Source of the DNA: Euglena gracilis
Taxonomy: Eukaryota; Euglenida; Euglenophyceae; Euglenales
Direction: 5' to 3'
Assembly (NCBI GenBank): GCA_039621445.1
Contig: CP154955.1
Coordinates: 23,212,064-23,276,063 of the forward strand
Length of the DNA stretch: 64,000 bases
A program made the position numbers and the translations under genes. Positions 24,201 through 35,900 of the stretch are shown here, one piece after another. Each line of letters starts with the position of its first letter. The stretch's first letter is position 1. The notes beneath the pieces were generated by a model that was given only the letters and a program-made list of their open reading frames with translations, was not told the origin of the DNA and did not search any database.

Positions 24201-27200
24201 TCAAAAAAAGCTGGAAAAATGAGTGGCCAAGGGTGGCCAAAGTTTCAAAAAGTCTCACAAACCAGCAGCGCCGTGCATCGCCCCGCAAAGTCGAAAGTGC
24301 AAAATGGCATCCTACTAATGTGCATCGTGATTCCGCTGCACCGGCCGCCCACCGCGGGCACGGAACCCCCACCCAAAACGCAAGCAACGATGCATATGTC
24401 TGGCCGTTGCCAGCGTTCAACCAACGGCACGCTGAGACAAGGGGCGCGCCTGCCAGTGGTGCCCTGGGCCAGCGAGTCCTCAAGGAAGATCGCGAAGTGG
24501 GTGCCACCGCCAATGCCCAGCTTGGTGTCCATGGAAAACACGAAGAAGTCGTTTTTCTGACGTGACAGGGGGGGGAGATGCCCAACCCCACGCAAACGCA
24601 TCGGCATTTGAACAGAAAGAAAGCAACAGGCCTAATACATGGAAGCCAAGGTTGAAATTGGTCCTCTCCCATCACTGACGTGAATTTTCCCATTAAGAGA
24701 CGATCTCAGCTCTCTGTCAGTAGAAAATCACAACCACTTTCTGATGTCTGGTTTGCACGTTGAAGATTCTTCCAAAAGACTGGATTGTTTATTTTTTGCA
24801 CAGAAAACATCCACGGTGGAGAAAATTGGACAGTCGCTGACATTTGACACCCACAGGACCAGGGGCATAACTTCCCATGCTCAATTGCTAACACAAAGAC
24901 CACATTCCTGTTCTTTTGTGAAAATCAAATGTGAAGAGGACTCAAACAAGTTCTGTTAGATACATTGAATATTTTTTGCTGATTATAATCCCAATGTCCA
25001 TGGCAATGAAGCTCAAAGAAATTGGATATTATTTTGACAAAATTGATACCGTTATCCGACTTTAGCTTCAAACGAGAACGGTACGCATGAATCTAAAGGG
25101 AGGCATACATGTGACCAGGGGTAGGCTGTGTACGTTGATGCGAAATATGTGAAGACAAATGTCTCCCGGGAGCCAAAGTACCTGCAAGCAAGAGAGAAAG
25201 GGTGTAGGCGTCGGCGAAAATGTCCATACAGGAGCGCCTGCAGGCTAGAAGCTCTTAAATACCAGGTACTGGTGTGCAAAAACATTGGTGAGAAACACAA
25301 TAAACCACCTTTGTAACGTAACACGCACCTTGGTTCCCACAAAACACAGTTGCAGTTGCTGTAAACGAACAGTGGCATACCGGGAGCCTTTGGGGCGAAT
25401 GTCACTTGGCACAAACGCGCCGAACACATCCCCCTTCGTGGTCCGGACCACGAGGATGATGTCCGGCCCACCCCACCGCTCCCGCACAGGGACGGCCGAC
25501 CTATGAGAGGACAGCTTGCAGGGGGGGAGAAACTGCACACGAGCCGGTCAAAAACTGCACTGCAACAAACTGCAAAAAAAAATTGCAAAAAAACGGCAAA
25601 AAAAAAACTGCAAAAAGCTGCACTTCGACAAAAAATAACAATAAACAAGCTGAAATGGTGTGCATATGCAAAACTACGTAAATTGCGACCACATGAGCAC
25701 GCCCCAAATCACCTAACTTTTTTTTGCACAGATTTGGAGCCGATGACGACAAAAATGGAAGCAATCAATCAAGGTGCACTGTCCATGGTTTTTCATGCAC
25801 TGAAATGCAAGTCATGTGTTTGGATGCTGGGTCACACCAGTTTTCCTGCACCAAAACTTGTACCAACCATACCCACAAAGATGCCAAACGGTTTCCTTTC
25901 TAAAAGGGAACTATGGGAAATATGCACATTTACCATACAAAGAAATTTTCAATGGTTGCAGTTCTTGCAGGGAATGTTCAGTTTGGAACTTTCGGTCCGT
26001 CACCTGGTGAAGTATTCCCCAGGTCATGATGAAAAAAAAATCCACACCAACCACCACAAACTTCGAACATTGTCCTTAGGGGTCTACAACCTGGGAATTC
26101 CTTGCAAATAAGAAAGAACTTCTTGCTCTTTGAAGCATTTGGCTTGTGTGACATTTGGCCACAATTTTTGGGGCAAGACCCAATCTTCTTCAGGGGCTTG
26201 CCTCCAGCACCAAAAAAAAAAAAAACAGACACCTCAGGTTTCCTCAAAACTGGAATCAAAAACTGCAAAAAAAGCTGCACCTGTGCAGCTTTTTCAGAAA
26301 AAAAGCTGCAAAAAAAACTGCAAAAAAAACTGCAAAAAACTGCAAAAAACCCAAAACGTGAAAACTGCAAAAAAAAAACTGCAACAACTGCACGGTGCAT
26401 ATCTTGAGATCAGAAACATCCAAGTGCTGTGCTGTGCCACGCGCCATCTGTCCCCTTGCCGGGTGGGGGCGTCACAGCCGGGATCCAGCGGAGCGGGGGC
26501 GTGGCCGGGGCAGTCCAGGATGTGGTCGTACAGCATGGAGAAGGACTCGCCGTGGAGGAGGGTGCTGTGGGCCAGCAGCCATTCCTGCCCACAGGGAAGG
26601 TCGGTGCTGGACAGTCACGGGGTGGAAGGAAAGCTGCCCCCAAACTGTATAAAAAATAAGTGCTGAAATACGCAGAAAAAAATAAAAAAAAGCGGAAAAA
26701 TATGCGATTTTCCAAATCCGGGCCACGTACAGTCAGCCACCCATTAGTTCATTCAAGGCCATTTTGCTCGGTCATATTTGGGCTGTTGTCAACATTTTTG
26801 GCCATCTTCCACCATTTTGACTGTCTTGAGTCATTTTGGGTCGATTTCAGGCCACATTGGACCATTTTCTTCTGATCGTTGCCGTTCCGGTCATTATTTA
26901 CCACACAAAACAATCCCACAACCAAAAATAGCCAAAATGTCTGAATGAGGGAATTTCTTGAGAACCCCCAGGGGGTCCAGCCGGCCGGCTGGAAAAAGGT
27001 GCTGGGTGAAAAAGTGATGGCTGGGGGGGGGGGGGGCAACGACATGGCTCGAACCCGGACCAGGCTGGGATGCAAAAACAGGCAAACAGCCCAATCCAGC
27101 TGGGATGCATTTTTAAACCAAACTTGTGAGGTGAAAACCCCAAAAAGTACCAAAAATGGCCAGTTTGGCCTTTTTTTCCCGGTCCAGCCAGGCTTCACCT

Positions 27201-29487
27201 GGTTGCGAACACTTTGTTACCACCTCACCCGGGGGGGGGGGGGGTCCACAGCACAGCTGGAAGGTGCTGGCTGGAAAAAAGATGATGGCTGGCTGGACCT
27301 CCCCGGGGGGTCGCTCTTAGCCCTTTATGGGTAAGAGCGAAGCTTACCCCCTGGGGCAAAAGGAGGGGTCGGAACCCCCAATCCCCCCCTCCCCCCCCCC
27401 CCTTCGGGCCACCTCGGGAACAATTGGATTACACCATGATCCCGGCTCCGTTCCCGGAATTTTTTTTAGTCGCGAGCGACTGGATTTCTAGTTTCCGAAT
27501 CACCTCCGCCCAACTCCCCGCCAGGCCCGAGTTATTCACCCACGAAGGGGTCCAACGTGGGCAGGATTGGCCCGCCCCCCCCCCTCTTCCAACTCTGCCA
27601 TTTCGCTGGGGCCCAAAAATCGATCAAAAAAATCGATTTTTTTCGAAAATATCTCGAGAAAACGTGCGTTATCTCCGGAAGTGTCTCACTGACAAAATGT
27701 ACCCCTGGAGGCCCTCTATCGCCCCCCGCTCGCCGTTATGGCCGCCGACACCCTGGCCCATGTTCCAGCACGCTTTTGTGGCCCAAAACGACTATTTTGG
27801 GGGGCCATTTTGGGTTGTTTTTGGTATATAAAAAAATCGATGTTTTCAAAATATCTCGAAAATGAAGGAAAAATCAAAAGCTCGCGTCTTAGCCATTTGC
27901 CATTTTCGGCCCTTTTGGGGGGTCAAAATGAATTTCCCTAAAACTTCTCAAAAATGGTGGGGAATCAAAGGAAATGTCCGAAGACCTAAATGACCTAAAT
28001 TGAAGCCATTAAAATGCCCCATCTAATCGTATTTTGATTTCCCCGCAACTCCCCACCTGGCCCGAGTTACGGCCATTTTTCGGCCAATTTTTGGCCATTT
28101 TGTACATTTTTCGACCTGCTTTGACTTGGCCGATGACATGTATTTTGGGTCATTTTGGGGGTCATAAAGTCGAAAAAAAATTGAAAAAAAATTGCCCCCA
28201 TCTGAGTCGAAATTGTTTCTCCGCAGAAAATCAAAACAGACACAAACCAAAACCTGAAAATTTGCCCAAATTGGTAAAATTTGCAAAAATTATGCAAATT
28301 TTATTAGAAATTGGCAAAAAATACTTGCGCTCACTTGTGAACGATTTGAGGAATGTCCAGGACCTTGACTGTCCATTTCAAATTCATGCAAAAAAAAATG
28401 GGGAAAGGGGAAATTGCATTAGAATTGTGGAAAACTGCAGAAAATTGCGGAAAACTGCAGGAAAAAAAAATGCCGAAATTGTTGAAAAATTGCAGATTTC
28501 ACTTCTGCTGCGCCTCACCAATGCAAATGTTGGTTGAACTTCATGGCACGTTTGTGGTAACTATAGACAGTACCAGGGTGACCTTGGGATTTGGCACCTC
28601 TCTGTGGCCACCAGGTCTGCAGGCATGGGGGGGAGCTCACCTCCACGCAGCGGCAGCGGGGGGGCAGCGAGCAGTAGAGCTCTCGAACGAGGTCCTCGCT
28701 GAGGACCTGGGAGGGGCTGTCGAGGGTGGGCGGCAGGTCGACGTCGGTGGGCAGCATGGGCATGTTGGCCGTCGCCAGCATCACCACCTGGGTGGGGAGG
28801 GGGGGGGTGGTTATGGCAGGGCAGGGGTTGGCAGCCGCCCACTGAGGCGCCTTTGCTGACTCTGGACGCCATTGGTTATAGAGGCGTTGGGGGTGAGGCT
28901 GGGCGACTGACTCGGAAGAAAGCACGGAGGGTGAGGGTGCATTCCGCGCTGCAAGCCCAGCCCCAGGCTACCACAGGGTACCCCTTTGGCTGCCAAGTTC
29001 CACAAAAAACTCTTGGGAACCCAAAAATATGGAATTTGTTGGCCAAAAAAATGATAAAAAATTCAAAAAATAAAAACATGGTCTCGGGGAAAAATCTGCT
29101 CCAGGATGAGGAATTTTCTAAGTCGAAATCATTTCTCTTCAGAAATCCAAAAACAGGCACACGCCAAAGCCTGAAAATTTGCCCAAAGTGGCAAATTTTT
29201 CAAAATTCTGCAAATTCTACTAGAAATCGGCAAAAGCAGACTTGTGTTCACTTGTGACTTCTGGTCAAGGACAGTCACATCACCATGGCCTCTGCAAAGA
29301 TTGCAGCGCTACGAAAGCATCGAAGCGGGGAAACGACATCGTGTGCGCTGGCCCTACACAACGCGTGCGCCGCAGGGGGGGGGGGGCACCATCCAGTCGT
29401 CGAGGCCGCCCTCCACAAAGCCGAGCGAGTACGCCGTCATCACCTCCGAGTCCTCGTCCAGGTCCGACCCGCTGGGACAGGCACTCC
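21236..29487 (-). CDS. TLDc-domain protein (OXR1/NCOA7-like), 5' end not found
   Basis: Exons: 29487-29390, 28787-28641, 26584 to about 26480, 25500-25381, 25181-25134, 24556-24450, 22631-22547, 21558-21236 (stop). Landmarks follow the TLDc domain in order: SQVLSEDLVRELYCSLPPR, WLLAHSTLLHGESFSMLYDH, GPDIILVVRTTKGDVFGAF, YFGSRETFVFTYF, KNDFFVFSMDTKLGIGGGTH, FAIFLEDSLAQGTTG, DFTIHSLEVWCV. Upstream is an acidic stretch ending GLDDWM, as seen before TLDc domains of OXR1-type proteins. Downstream is a Pro/Ser-rich tail of about 100 residues beginning KLVVHTDSDLTQQMDVNMYF. Most junctions match in phase; those after 26,480 and between 24,450 and 22,631 are unresolved, and the 24,450 donor looks like GC. 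Known relatives protect cells from oxidative damage or regulate V-ATPase; that role here is inferred. The intron at 25.52-26.40 kb holds a repeat copy ending just short of the 25,500 acceptor. Confidence 0.78.
23700..24060. repeat. Clustered GAGCTGTTCCC inverted repeats beside C runs
   Basis: GAGCTGTTCCC or its complement occurs at about 23,726, 23,752, 23,796 and 23,990, with degenerate AGCTCGGGG at 24,035. Each is next to a C or G run. Several arms can pair with each other. Confidence 0.7.
25520..26403 (+). mobile_element. Dispersed element A, copy 2 (about 880 bp)
   Basis: Same ends, core and A-rich arms as the 18.74-kb copy, with scattered indels. On the minus strand its edge lies about 20 bp from the acceptor of the TLDc exon at 25,500, so it inserted within that intron. 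Confidence 0.8.
26750..28500. other. Intronic A/T-rich DNA with TGGCCATTTT motifs
   Basis: Part of the large TLDc intron between 28,641 and 26,584. It contains element B copy 1, TGGCCATTTT-like strings and AAAAATCGAT motifs. No exon was recognised. Confidence 0.5.
27305..27600 (+). repeat. Dispersed element B, copy 1
   Basis: It shares with 63,705-63,985 the order GGGTAAGAGCGAAGCTTACC, a C-run segment, ACCATGATCCCGGC, the palindrome AGTCGCGAGCGACT, TTTCTAGTTTCCGAATCACC and CCAGGCCCGAGTTATTCAC. A diverged fragment (GGCCCGAGTTACGGCC) is at 28,055. Confidence 0.8.
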
Positions 29488-29639
29488 CTGGCGCAGCGTC
29501 AGAAAGACCACGCCCGGGCCAGGAGGGTGGTTGCTCCCGAATTGCAGTCTCTTCAAAAGTCAGCCGAATCGTCCAAACAGTGAGGGACAAGCTAGCCAAA
29601 GAATAATTTGTCTTCTTCAACACACAACACAAAATTCAA

Positions 29640-31120
29640 AACACTTTTTGAGGGACTCATGGCCCGCACGACTTTATAAGCAGGCCAAGCAGGGGGAATG
29701 GAAAAAAGTGTCCCGCCGCCAACCCCCTCCAAGCCCCCCAGGAAGTCATGCCACTCAGAGGAGAAAATAAAAAAGACGAAACAGCACGGATGGACCTGAG
29801 GCAGCCCTGGTCGAAAAAAAGCCCCAGGGCACATGATGTTGGGGATGGACGCACTGCAACGCAGAAAGCCGACAGTACAAAAGGTGGGGGGGGGGGGGGG
29901 AAAAAAGCGGATCCCCGGCAAAAAAGTGAGACAAATATGAGAAGGGGGGGAAGCGGAGGCTGGGGGTTGACAAAACCAATCCCCGAAGAGGAGGTGCGAA
30001 AAATTTGGGAAAGGGATGTCAGGCAAACGACCTTGGGGGCATTAGCTTTCTGGGACGAACAAATGTGGAAAGTGGACACCCCACCCAGTGAATGGATTCG
30101 CCCGCAGAACCCCTGAAAAAAATGGTGTAAAAGCCGTGATGCCGACAAGCCGATTGGGAGAAAGGCAAAGCCGCCACCAAAAGGGGGACCCCCCGCCAGC
30201 TGGTCAAAAGCACCCTTCCTCTGTCTTTGCCTCCAAAAGGGGCAGCAACCACCAAGTACCAGTGCACAGCAGTGGGAATGGAAAACATGTCCTCGCCGAA
30301 CCCCTCCAATCCCCCAAGTCCGGCACTCAGGAAATTTTATGCCTGGTCTGAAAGACAGAAATGACTTTCTGTCTTCCTGCCCAAGAATACAGCTAAAACT
30401 CCCCCGGTGGTTTTTGGGGGTTGACGGCAGCCCTTTTTGGTCGCAAATAATCTTCTCGGTTGAGAAAAATAATGGAAATTCATTAATCTTTCGTATCTTT
30501 ACATGGCACATTGTCCGAAAATGCAAACCTAAAAAGCAGCTGTTTTCCAGACCAGAAACAGGGGCGGGGGGGGGGCACCATGGTCCCCCAAAAATGAAAG
30601 ACAAAAAAGGGGGGGGGCGGAAACATTGTCTAGATCGAAAGGCAAAACGCAGAAAAAAGAGTTCTTGTTTTTGACCTCCCTTGACTTGAGGCTGATCCTC
30701 AGCTGCTATGCTGGTAGTTGATCCCACGCAATTAGCCGTCCCCGCCACATTCCCTCCAGTAATGGAGGTGGTGCCCAGTGCAGAAATGGGGTGGTAATGC
30801 CGAAAAAGGACAGGAATGAAAAGAAGCCATCAGGCAAACACCTGGGACGGCAGCCTTGGGAGGCAGTCTCCGTAGGAGTCGGTGGGACCTGAGAACCAAA
30901 TGTGGACCCACCCTGGACCCCCCCACCCCCGGAATCCAGCCAGCCAGCACCTTTCTTCAGCCCCGCAGAACCCCCTGGGGGGTTTTTTTTAATAATAAAA
31001 AAACTCCTAATGCATGTGTGCCTGCCTTTGTGATGCCGACAAGCCGATTGGTCGATGAAAAAAGGCAAAAAAAAAAAGCCTAAACCATTAATGACACCGC
31101 GGGGTCCGCAGGCCAGCTGG
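29640..31120. repeat. Diverged, internally repeated block
   Basis: Sub-motifs recur: GATGCCGACAAGCCGATTGG at 30,139 and 31,032; a GGGAATGGAAAA...CCCCTCCAA...CACTCAG string at 29,693 and 30,273. The long minus-strand open frame here comes from these repeats. Confidence 0.55.
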
Positions 31121-31297
31121 GAGCTGTTGGCTGAAAAAAAGGTGCTGACTGGTCCTGACACATTTTCCCTGTTCTTCTCACCCAAGTTAATTTACCTTTG
31201 CCACCGGGCAGACACCACACAAAAAAAATCGAAAGCAAAACACAAATGCACAAATGCAAACCTGGAGATGCAGATACAAGAAAAACATGTCCAAATG

Positions 31298-31720
31298 TAA
31301 ACCCCCCCCCAAATATAAAACCCCCCCCAAATACAAAACCCCCCCAAATATAAAACCCCCCCTGAGGACCTTGAAATCCCGCCCAAATATAAAACCCCCC
31401 CCTCCGGCGCGAAGCGCCGGAAGGAAAATTTTTCGACAAAATATCTCCCAAATTTGTCATTTTTGGCAGATTTGGGAACAATTTTTACCAAAAACATGTG
31501 AAAATTGCTCCTTCGCCCGAAAAATGAAATTTTTGGAACCCCAAGGGTGGGCGTATTTGTTATTTTGGACCAAAAAAGTGACTACTGGAGCCCACCGGGA
31601 AGTTGATTTTTCCGACCGAATATAAAAACCCCCCAAATATAAAACCCCCCCTCGGGGTCTTGAAATTTCCGCCCAATTATAAAACCGGGGGGGTTTTATA
31701 TTTGGGGGGGGGGTTTATAT
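31298..31720. mobile_element. Foldback element with TAAACCCCCC...AAATATAAAACC termini
   Basis: The left end has C runs joined by AAATATAAAA units (31,300-31,395). The right end is the inverse (GGGTTTTATATTTGGGGG to 31,720). Inside is a CCGGCGCGAAGCGCCGG hairpin and a second C-run block at 31,625-31,690. No coding frame. Confidence 0.65.
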
Positions 31721-31837
31721 GAAGAGAAAACATTTTTAATTGTGTGTGTGTGCAGAATCTGTATTAATGTACATGTGGTGCATTTATTGTTGACAATGTC
31801 CACCAGAGACAAAAAATTCTCATATGTATACATATAC

Positions 31838-32129
31838 GGCAGTCTCCAACTAAAGGGACCCCCCCCCAGGGGGGGTCCCTATAGTTGGATCAGGGGGTCA
31901 AAATAGTTTCTTTGGGTTAATGATGGAAAAGGGTTAGGTGCGCGACTTAGGGTTAGGGTTATAACCCCTAACTTATACACGGGTGTTAGGTGTACAAGCT
32001 AGGCCTGAAGTTAGGCCGGAAATAGCGCACCTAACCTTATTCCATCATTAACACAAAAAATTATTTGCCGCCCCCTGATCCAACTATAGGGACCCCCCCG
32101 GGGGGGTCCCTTTTGTTGGAGGCTGCCAC
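31838..32129. mobile_element. Foldback element of about 290 bp, telomere-like core
   Basis: Outer ends GGCAGTCTCCAAC and its near complement GTTGGAGGCTGCC; inner arms GGGACCCCCCC/GGGGGGGTCCC and TATAGTTGGATCAGGGGG/CCCCTGATCCAACTATA pair. The loop contains TTAGGGTTAGGG and AACCCCTAAC. It ends about 10 bp from the stop codon of the 32.1-kb gene. Confidence 0.75.
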
Positions 32130-32138
32130 GTATACATA

Positions 32139-32432
32139 CTATAATATGGACAGTTTCCGTGCGGATCGGTTGGTCACAGGAACCAGTGCAGACCGGAGAC
32201 GGTGGACGACGTCGTCTGCCGTGCAGTCCTCGTACAGCCCCAGAAGAGTGCAAAGGAGTGCGAGTCGTTCCTTCGGCCTGGGGAACCGCCCGGGAGAGAA
32301 ACGCGCCCGGCCCAGCCGCTCCGAGCGGGGCGGCACACATGTGCAGAGGCCGGGGGCGGGACATACGGCAGGTGGCTCTCCTCGGCCAGCCGGCGCAGCG
32401 TGTCCTTCGCCTGTCGGGGCAGCAGCACCTCC
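32139..32432 (-). CDS. Last two exons of an unrecognised gene
   Basis: Exon 32432-32367 begins after a cag acceptor and ends CC|gtatgt. Exon 32277-32139 begins after ccccag and ends at TAG. Phases agree (2 to 2). The peptide includes VLLPRQAKDTLRRLAEESHL, then KERLALLCTLLGLYEDCTA, then DDVVHRLRSALVPVTNRSAR and LSIL at the end. It looks mostly helical and cytosolic; no family was recognised. The stop lies only about 10 bp beyond a foldback element (31.84-32.13 kb), so that element sits at the immediate 3' end or in the 3' UTR. Upstream exons probably lie at 33.5-34.1 kb, where a Pro/Ser-rich minus-strand frame is open, but no junction could be proved. Confidence 0.55.
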   Translation of the reverse strand, partial: GGAAAPTGEGHAAPAGRGEPPAVCPAPGLCTCVPPRSERLGRARFSPGRFPRPKERLALLCTLLGLYEDCTADDVVHRLRSALVPVTNRSARKLSIL

Positions 32433-32839
32433 CTGCCAGGGGGGGGGGGGGAGGCGAGCTGGTTTTCGTCTTCAAGGAAAAGGGGATTGGTTGGGAAATG
32501 GGGGGAATTGAACGCTTTGAGAAAGTGAGCCAACTAAGTCGGAAAGAGCTTTTCCGGAATTAAAAAAAAAGGGAGCAAACCCACCTAAAGATGGTAAATG
32601 TCCGCTGCACAATAAGGGGTTCACCGGGGGAATCTTTGTAAAGCAACGTGTCTGAATTTGGAGAAAAGATATCTTTCTGATTCAATAGTTTCAAAAATTC
32701 TGAATCAATAGCTGGATTCAACTATTACGGATTAAAACTACAACAACTTGCAATTAAAAGAAAACTGCAGTATTAAAAAAAAACCTTACAAAATACTGCT
32801 GCATAAAAGAGAAAATACACTGGTTCGGGAGCAGACAAT

Positions 32840-32970
32840 TTTTTTTACCAACCCCGGTCAGTTCCACTCTCCCCAAAGCTGGTCAGGCCAAACCTGGAGG
32901 GGGGGGCCTAAAACCAGTCAGTCAAAAAAAATAGTCAACCCCCCGGGGAGGGGTCGGCCAGTGACCAAAT
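32840..32970 (+). repeat. Short copy of the GTCAGTCAC/GTCGGCCA repeat
   Basis: It carries TTTTTTTTACCAACCCC, CAGTTCCACTCT, AACCAGTCAGTC and GGGTCGGCCA in the same order as 14,615-14,880. Confidence 0.65.
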
Positions 32971-32999
32971 GATTGAACGGTTGGGAAGAAAAATTGACA

Positions 33000-35900
33000 A
33001 AACAGGGGAAAAAAAACGGCATAAAAACGTCTTCACAACATTGTGGTATTTGGTACCCCAGTTACTTTTCATTTTAATTCTAACCAAATGTTGATTGAAG
33101 AGGGCAGGGTTTCCTATGGTTATTGTGTGTTAATAATCTGAATCAATGCACTTCATCCAATCAAGCAACCGAATTCCAGCAAAACTGAAGGTGGTCGGGT
33201 GAAGCTCTCCACCCCAAATGACATCCTCCTCAAATAATATCCCCCAAAAAACAAATCAATACCGCCAAAGACTTCGCACATGTTGCCGCCAAGTGTCGCA
33301 AAAGTCCAAAATTCTTCTTCTCCCCTGCATTCCCGCTTTTCTTGAGAGACAATTCCTCTTGAGAATTCGGAGGGAGATGCGGTGCTCCTTTTTTTGGCGT
33401 TTTCCCACTTGGTTGTATTTTTTAGACTCAAATTTTCTCTCTTAAAAATTAACAGGATCTGCAAAATTTAAGACCCCCCTAAAATAAGACCGCCCTTGGG
33501 ACGAGACTCCAGGTAAAAAAAAAAGTAGATGGCTGTCATTGGACTTAAACGAGGACTGTTACAGAAGTAGGTACCCACCTGCCTGTGACTGTTCCATAAC
33601 CCACGGTGACCAAGGGGGGAATGCTTGGCTTGCTTTGGGAAGAGCTGAGGTGAGACGCCCGGCTCGGTTTCGGCGTGTGACAAGGTGGGTGGAAAGGGGG
33701 CACACCCTCCGGTGCGGATGGTTGGGCCACGGTGGCCATCATGGGAGTCCGGCGGAGCACTGCCGGAAGAGGAAGAGGGGGAGAAGGGAGGGGCGACAGG
33801 GGGGGTCTGTCCCAAGGAAAAGGGGGATTGAAAGCGAAACAGAACCACCACCGTCCACCGCTGGAAAGCACACGTCATTACAGGACGCCTGGGCTGTGGT
33901 GGCCCAGAGACACGTTTATCAGGCACAGAGGAGGGGGGCACACCCGTTGGTGTGGCGAGGGAGGAGGAGGCTGCTACCCAGCCCCAGGCCGAAGACGTCG
34001 GGTTCTGCCATGAGACGGCGCCGTCACATTGGGGGGAGGGCTGCCATGGGCAGGGAGGGGGGTAGGGATGCATGGGAAGCCTTGAGGCGGGGGGCCGGAC
34101 CCCCCAACATGGATGGGGGGTCGGACCCGTACAATTCTTTCCCAAGCCGGGGGGAGGGGGAAGGGGGGTCATTTCCACTCTTCCCAAACTAAGTGATTAT
34201 GTGGTTGGACCCCCCCTCCGACGTCGAAACTGAACGAAACTGAAGGGGGAGGAGAATTTTCGGTTTTGTGGACCGGCAAAGGCCCAGATTCCAGCCCAAA
34301 ATTGGTCAAAAAATCCCTGATTTTTGTTGAAAAACGTCCAAAAACGCTTTGTCCAAAAACGCTCAAAATTATTGAACACTTTTTATGTGGAAAACACCAC
34401 AACATCAAAGAATGGGCATTTTTTTCTCATTTTCTGGCGCACAGCACCGGAAGTAAGATCTACAGATTTTGGAACCTGCCAAAGGAGGGGGGGGGTGGGG
34501 GTACGGACCCAACTCCCAAGATCTAGGGGGGGGGGTCCGGACCAGATGGACTGCTGAGCTCTTTACGTTCCTGATGGTGCCATGCCGCAGCACATGTTTC
34601 AGGCTCCCCCCCCCCCGGCCCGGCGCAGCCCAGCCAAATATCTCTGGGGGGGCAGGGTTTGGCATCAGGCCTCAGGTGGGGATGACACCCCCCGCCAAAC
34701 CCACCTGAACAAAGGCATGGCCAAATGGCCGAATTCAGCCAAGCGCGAAGTGTGGCCAAAAAAAAAAGATTTAACATCCCCCCAAAACTTGGTCAAATTC
34801 CTTGTTGGTTAAGGTTTTGTAAAGCATGATAAAAAAAAATCGGAGCACAAGTAGGGAGGAGAGTGGTTTGGACCCCCTGCAGCGCCCCACCAAAACCTCA
34901 GACAACCTCCTGACAACCCTGGGGCAGGGGTTCGGTCCCAGAGCCCAGAACGTTGTGCGACTGTAAAACGAGAGGCGGTGGGCAGGAGGTGTTGGCACTT
35001 GTTTGACACTTGGGGGGGAGCATTCTGCGGGTATGCGCATTACAGGTGCCTGCCTCATGCACAGGGACGATTTCAGGCTGAACGCCTTCAAATGGATGAC
35101 TGCCAATTCCCATGCGTTGGACACATTAAAAATAAAAAATTTCGGTGAAATTTTGATTTCCGCAATACAACTCCTTTTCACAGTGGTTTCAGATGTTCAA
35201 AAAATTTTCAGGTGTATCACTATTTAGTTCTGATGGAGTTTTCACTATTTAGTTCCCCTACTGGAGACTTGACAAACATGATTATTGTTATTTTGAGAAC
35301 ATGCTGCTCCCAAAATATGTTTTTCTTGTTGGCAAAAAAAATCAAAAAAAAGTTTGGTTTCAAGGGGAAATTGGATCCAAAATATCAATTTTCCTTTTCC
35401 AATTCCCCCTTTTTAAAATCGGAACCAAGCAGAAGTCGAAAAATCAAAAAAATCGCTGGGAAAAAAAACATATTTGCCCCCCCTGGGGGAAGCCCGTTGC
35501 GAAGATGGGATTTCAACAATTCGAAAAACTCGATCACAACTGCCAATTATGTGCTCACCCCCAAATAACACCCGCGAAATAATAAGCCCCCAAATAAGCA
35601 AATAAGCCCTCCCAAATATAGAACAGGGTTCTTTGGGGGGCAGAATTGGAGGGGGGTGCAATATGTGGGGAGGTTTCTCCGTTTGGTTAGAAAAATCATG
35701 GACCTGGAGGTTATCGTAACTTATCACACTTCACCATGAATGACGTTTTGGGCCTCTGCCTGGGAGCCGCTGGATCCCCCACCCCTGGAGGGGGGGGGGG
35801 GGGCACCCAGCACTTGTTGTTCAGCCAATACATTTTGCCAGCTGGCTGGACCCCCCAGGGCATTGCCAAACAGAACTCTGGAGCGGAAAAGGTATTATTT

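Noticed and set aside
29657-30748. Minus-strand open frame of 363 codons
   Set aside because: It covers internally repeated, C-run-rich DNA and has no domain or exon-like composition.
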